Assembly (NCBI GenBank): GCA_029051525.1
Contig: JAIDKG010000133.1
Span: forward strand, 1-55,745
DNA length: 55,745 nucleotides
From: Muribaculaceae bacterium
GTDB taxonomy: Bacteria; Bacteroidota; Bacteroidia; Bacteroidales; Muribaculaceae
Reading direction: 5' to 3'
A program made the position numbers and the translations under genes. The notes below the pieces were generated by a model that saw nothing but the letters and a program-made list of their open reading frames with translations, ran no database searches and was not told where the DNA came from. Position 1 is the first letter of the stretch, and the number at the start of each line of letters is the position of its first letter. This document shows positions 51,141 through 55,745 of this stretch, in pieces.

Positions 51141-52373
51141 ATGCCACGCATATCGATCTATGACAATCAGCGCACCGGCAAGATTATCTTCCTGGCCATC
51201 AGCCTCACAGCCGTGGTGGCGGTACTGCTGATATCCAATAATCTTGTGAAGGCTCTTGCCCAGCAGGAGCGGGAGAGGATGAATATCTGGGCCAAGGCCA
51301 CGGAGCGACTCGCCAATGGCGATGCCGATGCCGATTTTGAGTTTCTGCTCTCTATCATTGAGCAGAATAATTCGATTCCGGTGCTTGTGGCCGATGAGGA
51401 TTTCAATATCCTGGAGTTTCGCAATTTCAAGCTTCCGGATCATCAGCCGGAGGCGGGTGCGGGATTCGAGCGCCTGTCGCAGCGCAACCGTGATTATCTC
51501 CTGAAGCGCCTTAAGGCCCAGGGTGGCGACACCCCGCTCTACGAGATGGCCAAGTGCAACCCCCATTTCATCGAAGTGGATATATTTGATAATACACGGC
51601 AATATATCTATTATGAGGATTCGATCCTGCTGCGCAGGCTGAGTCTATATCCTTATGTGCAACTTGGGGTTATGATTATCCTTGTGATGATTATCTATCT
51701 GGCGGTAATCTATACAAAGCGCGCCGAGCAGAATCGCGTGTGGGTAGGTCTTTCAAAGGAGACGGCCCATCAGCTCGGCACCCCCATATCTTCGCTCATG
51801 GCCTGGACCCAATATCTCGAACTTACCGGAGCCGATAAGGAGGTGACGACTGAAATCGATAAGGATGTGCGCCGACTGTCGGTGATAGCCGACCGATTCT
51901 CAAAAATCGGCTCTACACCGGAACTGAATGTGGAATATCTCAATGATGTGATAGGCAATTCGCTCGAATATATGAAGAATCGTATCTCGGGCAAGGTGAC
52001 TATCTCGATGCATCTTGATGCCGACGACCATGGTGTGCGGCTGTCGCGTCCGCTCTTTGAGTGGGTGATGGAGAATCTCACCAAGAATGCTGTCGATGCT
52101 ATGGATGGAGAGGGACGAATCGATATCACCACGGGCGCGGAGAAGAATCTGGCATTCATCGAGATATCCGATACCGGCAAGGGTATCGCCCGCAAGAATT
52201 TCAAGACTGTGTTCAATCCCGGTTACACCACCAAGAAGCGGGGCTGGGGACTGGGACTGACGCTCGTGAAGCGTATCGTGGAGGAGTACCACGGTGGCCG
52301 GATCTATGTGAAATGCTCCGAACTCGGCGAGGGCACCACTTTCCGTATCGAGATTCCGGCTCTGAGCAATTAG
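51141..52373 (+). CDS. Membrane sensor histidine kinase, orphan
   Basis: 410 aa. Membrane helix 1 (about 14-32), a periplasmic or PAS-like sensor region (about 35-165), helix 2 (about 172-191), then the kinase core. The H box is SKETAHQLGTPISSL (phospho-acceptor His210), the form common in Bacteroidetes kinases. N box NLTKNAVDAM (about 309), G1 DTGKGIA (about 346), G2 GLGLTLVKRIVEEYHGG (about 371-387). No response regulator is encoded nearby. rpoN lies convergent just downstream, though sigma-54 kinases usually pair with an activator that is not seen here. Confidence 0.9.
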   Translation: MPRISIYDNQRTGKIIFLAISLTAVVAVLLISNNLVKALAQQERERMNIWAKATERLANGDADADFEFLLSIIEQNNSIPVLVADEDFNILEFRNFKLPDHQPEAGAGFERLSQRNRDYLLKRLKAQGGDTPLYEMAKCNPHFIEVDIFDNTRQYIYYEDSILLRRLSLYPYVQLGVMIILVMIIYLAVIYTKRAEQNRVWVGLSKETAHQLGTPISSLMAWTQYLELTGADKEVTTEIDKDVRRLSVIADRFSKIGSTPELNVEYLNDVIGNSLEYMKNRISGKVTISMHLDADDHGVRLSRPLFEWVMENLTKNAVDAMDGEGRIDITTGAEKNLAFIEISDTGKGIARKNFKTVFNPGYTTKKRGWGLGLTLVKRIVEEYHGGRIYVKCSELGEGTTFRIEIPALSN

Positions 52374-52405
52374 CCCCCCGCATTAACATTTGTATGGGAA
52401 GGGGG

Positions 52406-52445
52406 CTTAGAGAATCTTAGAGAATCTTAGAGACTCTTAGAGCTG
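52406..52445. repeat. Tandem 10-bp repeats at the rpoN 3' end
   Basis: cttagagaat at 52406-52415 and 52416-52425, then cttagagact (52426-52435) and cttagagctg (52436-52445). The last unit overlaps the rpoN stop codon (TAA at 52437-52439 on the minus strand). The TTAGAG core is the same as in the 14-mer motif found beside other stop codons. Confidence 0.75.
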
Positions 52446-53867
52446 CTTGCGGAGCCTTGCCACAAGAATCCCCTTGCGGTCGCGGTATTTGGCCACTGTG
52501 CGTCGCGACACATCGTAGCCCCGACCCACCAATTCATCCTTGATTTTCTCATCGCTGAGTGGATGACGTTTATCTTCGTGGTCCACAAGCTCCTGTATCA
52601 CAGCCTCTATCTGACGGTTGGTGAGCACTTCGTTGGCTTCGGCAGTGCCTTGAGGGACATCGGTCCCTTCGGCCTCGGCCGAACGATGGCCGGAGGTCAC
52701 ATTGTCGCTGAAGAAATCGCGCAGCGACATCACAGCTCCCCAGGGGGTGGAGACGTACTTATTGTTGGTGGCTCTCGACACTACCGATTTGTCGCAACCC
52801 GTGGCGCGTTCGATATCCTTGATCATCATGGGGCGGAGTGTATACACATCGCCGGTCTCGAAGTATTCCTTCTGATGATTGACTATCGCAGTCATGATGG
52901 CCATCATAGTGGCCTGGCGCTGACGGAGCAACTGTATGAATTCTCCGGCTCGCTTATAGCGGTCGCGCACAAATTCAGTGCCCTTCTTCGGACGCCCGCG
53001 CCTCAGGTCGAGGCCTCGCATGGCCTCGGAGAAACTCTCTTCGATGGCAAGCTCGGGGATGCGGTTGTTGAGCGAGATGAAGAGTTGGCCATCTTCGCGG
53101 CTCACATTGTAGTCGGGCACTATCACACCGGCTGCCGTCTCGGCCATCCCGCCAAAGGCGGCTCCGGGCTTCGGATTGAGCGTGAGGATCAGCGCATTGG
53201 CCTCTTCCATCTCTTCGCGCTTCAATTTCAGGGCGGAGATGATGCGATGACTGTGGCGCATGGAGAAGGCCTCAAACATCTCTTCGAGTATGCGGATGGC
53301 ATTATTGCGCACACGGCTGCCCGGCATGCGTCGCAATTGAAGCAGAAGGCAGTCGCGCAGATTTTCAGCACCTACACCGGCAGGGTCAAGCGAACGCACC
53401 ACCTCATAGGCTTCCTGCGCAATGGAAGGGTCGATGTCGCGCCCCTGACTCACTCCCAGGTCTTCAATTATCAGCGCCAGCCTACGGCGCAGATAACCGT
53501 TGTTGTCGAGATTACCTACAATATATCCCGCCAAATCGCGCACCTCGGGGGTGAGTTTTCGCTGATTGATCTCTTCGAGCAGCACATCATAGAGCGACTC
53601 GGAATTGTCTGGCGGAGTGAAATCGGGCAGATCTCCATCGCTCGCGCCCGAAGAGAGATGGCGCATATAGCGAGGTCCGGCATCATCAATGCGGCGGTCG
53701 CGCTCAGCACCGGGATCCACCACCTCAAGAGCCGGATTCGACTCCAGTTCACGCTCCACCTCCTCATCAAGTTCGGGCGCAGTGAGCTCCAGCAGCTCCA
53801 CGAAGCGGAGCTGCTGCTGAGTGATATGGGTCACTATGCGGGTGCCGAGTTGCAGAGTCTGTGCCAT
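52437..53867 (-). CDS. rpoN: RNA polymerase sigma-54 factor
   Basis: Start at 53867 (MAQTLQLGTRIVTHI) gives 476 aa and the expected activator-interacting region I (QQQLRFVELLELTAPELDEEVEREL, about 17-41). The core-binding region runs about 90-330 (GYLRRRLALIIEDLG, LDPAGVGAENLRDCLLLQL). The DNA-binding C-terminus has the helix-turn-helix with VSRATNNKYVSTPWG and the RpoN box RRTVAKYRDRKGI (about 455-467). The 43 extra residues of the longer frame do not fit the family. No sigma-54 activator or -24/-12 promoter was noticed in the window. Confidence 0.95.
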   Translation of the reverse strand: MAQTLQLGTRIVTHITQQQLRFVELLELTAPELDEEVERELESNPALEVVDPGAERDRRIDDAGPRYMRHLSSGASDGDLPDFTPPDNSESLYDVLLEEINQRKLTPEVRDLAGYIVGNLDNNGYLRRRLALIIEDLGVSQGRDIDPSIAQEAYEVVRSLDPAGVGAENLRDCLLLQLRRMPGSRVRNNAIRILEEMFEAFSMRHSHRIISALKLKREEMEEANALILTLNPKPGAAFGGMAETAAGVIVPDYNVSREDGQLFISLNNRIPELAIEESFSEAMRGLDLRRGRPKKGTEFVRDRYKRAGEFIQLLRQRQATMMAIMTAIVNHQKEYFETGDVYTLRPMMIKDIERATGCDKSVVSRATNNKYVSTPWGAVMSLRDFFSDNVTSGHRSAEAEGTDVPQGTAEANEVLTNRQIEAVIQELVDHEDKRHPLSDEKIKDELVGRGYDVSRRTVAKYRDRKGILVARLRKQL

Positions 53868-54194
53868 AGGTCTGAATATCGCATTTACGTAGCAAATCAA
53901 TCTCGAGAGTGGAGGATTCGCATTGCAAACTGCTGATGATATGAAGTGATGTCCGGATTGCGGAGAGAATGAGAGAGCCGGTTGGAGCGCGCTCATAATT
54001 TCATTGCAAATATAATTCCAAATTCCCGAATATCCACTCAGACACCATTAAAAAGCGCCATTGCCAAAAATATTTACCAAAATAATTGGCTATCCCACAA
54101 ATTATTCCTAACTTTGCAATTCAGAGTGCCCAAGCGCAGCGAGGAGCACTCTCAACCCTAAACGATACTTAACAAATCATTGTTGACACAACCA
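53868..54194. other. Divergent intergenic region, rpoN / TPR gene
   Basis: 327 bp. It holds a gagcgcgctc palindrome (53985-53994), a minus-strand -7-like TATATTTG (complement of 54007-54014) without a clear -33 for rpoN, and the TPR-gene promoter at 54086-54116. I see no gene. Confidence 0.5.
54086..54116 (+). promoter_or_regulatory. Promoter of TPR gene
   Basis: TTG (54086-54088), 20-bp spacer, TAACTTTG (54109-54116). Exact consensus match. Leader about 72 nt to the ATG at 54195. Confidence 0.8.
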
Positions 54195-54878
54195 ATGGCA
54201 ACTACCGACAACAATCAGGATCAGCAGAACGCTATCGACAGCCTCAATGACAACCTCACACGTGCCACTGAGCATGTGGCCAATAATAAGAAAATCATCT
54301 ATTGGTGCATCGCATTGATAGTGATCTTCGCCGCAGGCGGCGCCGCCTGGTATTGGGGCTACCTCCAGCCCTCTTACAAGAACTCGCAGAATGCTCTCTT
54401 CCAGGTGGAAACAAAAGCTAATGGCAACGACTCAATCGCTGCGGTCGAATATGCCAAGGTAGCCGACAATTATTCCGGCTCCGACGCCGGCAATATCGCA
54501 GCTCTTCAGGCAGCCGAAGCTTTCTACCATCAGGGCAAGTATGAGCAGGCAGCCAAATATCTTAAGGAGTTCAGCACCAAGGACGACGTGATGCAGGCCC
54601 AGGCCGATGTGCTCCTCGGCGATTCATATGTAAACCTCAAGAAATACGACGACGCTCTCAGCGCCTACGACAAGGCTCTCCGCATAGCCGCCGGCAACGA
54701 GCAGATTGCTCCCGCCGTGCTCTGGAAGAAAGCCAACATCTACGATGCCCAGAAGAAATATCAGGATGCCCTCAACTGCTACAAGCAGATTAAAGACGGC
54801 TATCCCAAATTCTCTTTTGGCAACGGTATATCTGTCGATGCCTACATAGCACGCGAAGAGGCTCGCATCGCCAAATAA
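54195..54878 (+). CDS. Membrane-anchored tetratricopeptide-repeat protein
   Basis: 227 aa from the ATG at 54195; an upstream in-frame TTG at 54180 is less likely. A cytoplasmic N-terminus (about 1-33) is followed by one membrane helix (about 34-55, KKIIYWCIALIVIFAAGGAAWYW) and TPR-like helical pairs (about 75-225): AALQAAEAFYHQGKYEQAAKYL, DVLLGDSYVNLKKYDDALSAY, VLWKKANIYDAQKKYQDAL. This layout resembles YfgM/BamD-like periplasmic scaffolds. YfgM works with PpiD in E. coli, and a PpiD-like gene is at 27091, so that link is possible but unproven. Confidence 0.85.
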   Translation: MATTDNNQDQQNAIDSLNDNLTRATEHVANNKKIIYWCIALIVIFAAGGAAWYWGYLQPSYKNSQNALFQVETKANGNDSIAAVEYAKVADNYSGSDAGNIAALQAAEAFYHQGKYEQAAKYLKEFSTKDDVMQAQADVLLGDSYVNLKKYDDALSAYDKALRIAAGNEQIAPAVLWKKANIYDAQKKYQDALNCYKQIKDGYPKFSFGNGISVDAYIAREEARIAK

Positions 54879-54942
54879 CCATCTCACCTCCCTACCCCGC
54901 GACACATCCATAAAATAATAAAACACTTTGCTTATTTTATGA

Positions 54943-54980
54943 AAAGGCCTGTGGCTTTCGAGCTGCAGGCCTTTCCTTCT
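54943..54980 (+). terminator. Intrinsic terminator after TPR gene
   Basis: aaaggcctg (54943-54951) pairs with caggccttt (54966-54974). The inner part continues with wobble pairs to a TTCG tetraloop. A T-rich tail follows (tttccttct). Confidence 0.8.
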
Positions 54981-55003
54981 ATATTCATTACCTTGATGAT
55001 ATG

Positions 55004-55080
55004 CTTCCTCTTGTATATATACTTCCCCTTGTATATATAGGCGCCTCTTCAGCCTCCTCAACCTCTTCAGTCTCCTCAGC
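55004..55080. repeat. Two adjacent 18-bp tandem duplications
   Basis: First pair: cttcctcttgtatatata (55004-55021) and cttccccttgtatatata (55022-55039), one mismatch. Second pair: cctcttcagcctcctcaa (about 55044-55061) and cctcttcagtctcctcag (about 55062-55079), two mismatches. Both have the same 18-bp period. Confidence 0.7.
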
Positions 55081-55242
55081 CTATTCGGCCTCCCTCCCAC
55101 ATCCTCACTTCATTCCTCCAAAGCAGCCCTTCAACCAGACACATTACTCCACCGGCTGTCACTACAGCCCTTATCGAACTCTCAGGCCACCCCAAGGCGT
55201 TATATCGAGAAACATAACCCTATATTACAAGCCGCTCCTGTA

Positions 55243-55632
55243 ATGAATATCTGGATCAGAATAGCCTTGGTAGCGCTCGCCGGTGGCTCAGGCGCCGTGG
55301 CTCGCTATCTCATCGAAATCGCTCTGCGACACACACCCCTCGGCTTCGCCACTTGGGTGATCAACTCTGTGGGCTGCCTGCTGATAGGGATTTTCGGCGG
55401 TTGGCTCGTAAACTCTGGGTGCGAATGGTCTGGCAATATGCGCACTGCATTTACCCTGATCACTATGACCGGTTTCTGCGGTGGATTCTCTACATTCTCC
55501 ACTTTTACACTCGACAGTGTGAAATACTACGAAGCCGGTCACTTCTTCACTTGGGTGATTTTCTGCACCATGACGGTATTCGTAGGCCTCTTCTGCTGCG
55601 CACTGGGATATTATATCGGCAAACACCTTTAG
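55243..55632 (+). CDS. crcB: Fluoride ion channel Fluc/CrcB
   Basis: 129 aa with four membrane helices (about 3-20, 33-52, 67-85, 100-122), the size of a dual-topology Fluc subunit. Key motifs: GGSGAVARYLI (about 15-25), ATWVINSVGCLLIG (about 37-50, with the pore Asn) and TGFCGGFSTFSTFTLD (about 75-90, with the Phe box). It exports fluoride passively. The 14-mer TTAGAGCGCGTTCC overlaps its stop codon. Single gene on the plus strand near the contig end. Confidence 0.95.
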   Translation: MNIWIRIALVALAGGSGAVARYLIEIALRHTPLGFATWVINSVGCLLIGIFGGWLVNSGCEWSGNMRTAFTLITMTGFCGGFSTFSTFTLDSVKYYEAGHFFTWVIFCTMTVFVGLFCCALGYYIGKHL

Positions 55633-55642
55633 AGCGCGTTCC
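55629..55642. repeat. 14-mer motif at crcB stop codon
   Basis: Exact TTAGAGCGCGTTCC; the first three bases overlap the TAG stop region of crcB. Same orientation and stop-codon contact as the metK copy relative to its gene. Confidence 0.7.
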
Positions 55643-55718
55643 CATCCCCACCCACTACGCCTCTCTCATGCGATCAAGCGGACGGAACATACCTCCAAAC
55701 CGGGCACATCACTCTCCC

Positions 55719-55745
55719 GGGGGGGGGGGGGGGGGGGGGGGGGGG
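55719..55745. other. Terminal run of 27 G, probable artefact
   Basis: The window ends in an uninterrupted G homopolymer. Such ends are typical of two-colour sequencing or contig-edge errors. Treat the last 27 bases as unreliable. Confidence 0.8.

Larger units (their letters stand above)
54879..55242. other. Intergenic: terminator and short repeats before crcB
   Basis: 364 bp holding the TPR-gene terminator and a pair of 18-bp tandem repeat sets (55004-55080). I looked for a fluoride riboswitch ahead of crcB but did not find a convincing conserved core. An 80-codon frame at 55001-55243 consists of the repeats and is not called. Confidence 0.55.

Noticed and set aside
54981-55242. Possible fluoride riboswitch ahead of crcB
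   Set aside because: The conserved pseudoknot core was not found; the region is mostly short repeats.
1-55745. CRISPR array
   Set aside because: Tandem repeats seen (25574, 52406, 55004) are short, with no regular unique spacers and no cas genes.

Overview
The window reads as one end of a contig from a gut-type Bacteroidales genome, most likely a Muribaculaceae relative. The evidence is: Bacteroidetes-type promoters (TTG, 19-20 bp, TAnnTTTG) in front of several genes and both tRNAs, almost no Shine-Dalgarno sequences, Bacteroidetes-specific families (SLBB/Wzz export pair, LptC in an envelope operon, DUF4834, FtsB/DivIC), C-terminal type IX secretion (T9SS) sorting tails, and an inositol-lipid gene set known from gut Bacteroidetes. 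The species assignment is inference. The right end is a run of 27 G, probably a sequencing or assembly artefact.

Layout. 0.6-5.6 kb (minus): polysaccharide-export operon (SLBB exporter, Wzz-like chain-length protein, M23/LysM peptidase) with a clear promoter and a 56-bp palindromic terminator. 5.7-6.2 and 11.7-12.3 kb: two related ECF-like sigma factors without anti-sigma genes. 6.5-11.6 kb (minus): an envelope operon from one promoter: ftsB/divIC-like, small membrane protein, coaX, outer-membrane protein, lptC, CBS/CorC-type membrane protein. 12.5-26.9 kb (minus): a lipid and metabolism block. It contains pgpA-like phosphatase, GtrA protein, CDP-alcohol phosphotransferase, AUR1/PAP2-like synthase, acyltransferase, rlmN, pdxA, then a cassette of nucleotidyltransferase, ATP-grasp protein and a second, unusual CDP-alcohol phosphotransferase, then a secreted alpha-amylase, a HAD protein, myo-inositol-phosphate synthase and trmD. 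27-33.8 kb (minus): ppiD-like chaperone, cca, M24 peptidase, T9SS cargo. 34.1-35.8 kb (plus): SulP transporter. 36-40 kb (minus): metK, UbiA-like protein, T9SS cargo. 40.2-43.1 kb: tRNA-Pro, an AT-rich two-gene type II restriction-modification module, tRNA-Leu. 43.1-47.9 kb (minus): pheT, yebC, coiled-coil membrane protein. 48.2-52.4 kb (plus): psd, pssA, DUF4834, HAD, sensor kinase. 52.4-53.9 kb (minus): rpoN. 54.2-55.6 kb (plus): TPR protein and crcB.

How it fits together. Four lipid-headgroup activities meet here: phosphatidylserine/phosphatidylethanolamine (pssA, psd), phosphatidylinositol and inositol-phosphoceramide (ino1, PIP synthase, PgpA-like phosphatase, AUR1-like transferase), an acyltransferase, and the three-gene cassette at 17971-20623. 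That cassette could make an activated (CDP-type) headgroup and is the best candidate for an undescribed pathway. A second unexplained signal is a 14-base motif, TTAGAGCGCGTTCC, found five times with at most one mismatch. Four copies touch or lie close to a stop codon, and two are joined to a shared 31-bp repeat.
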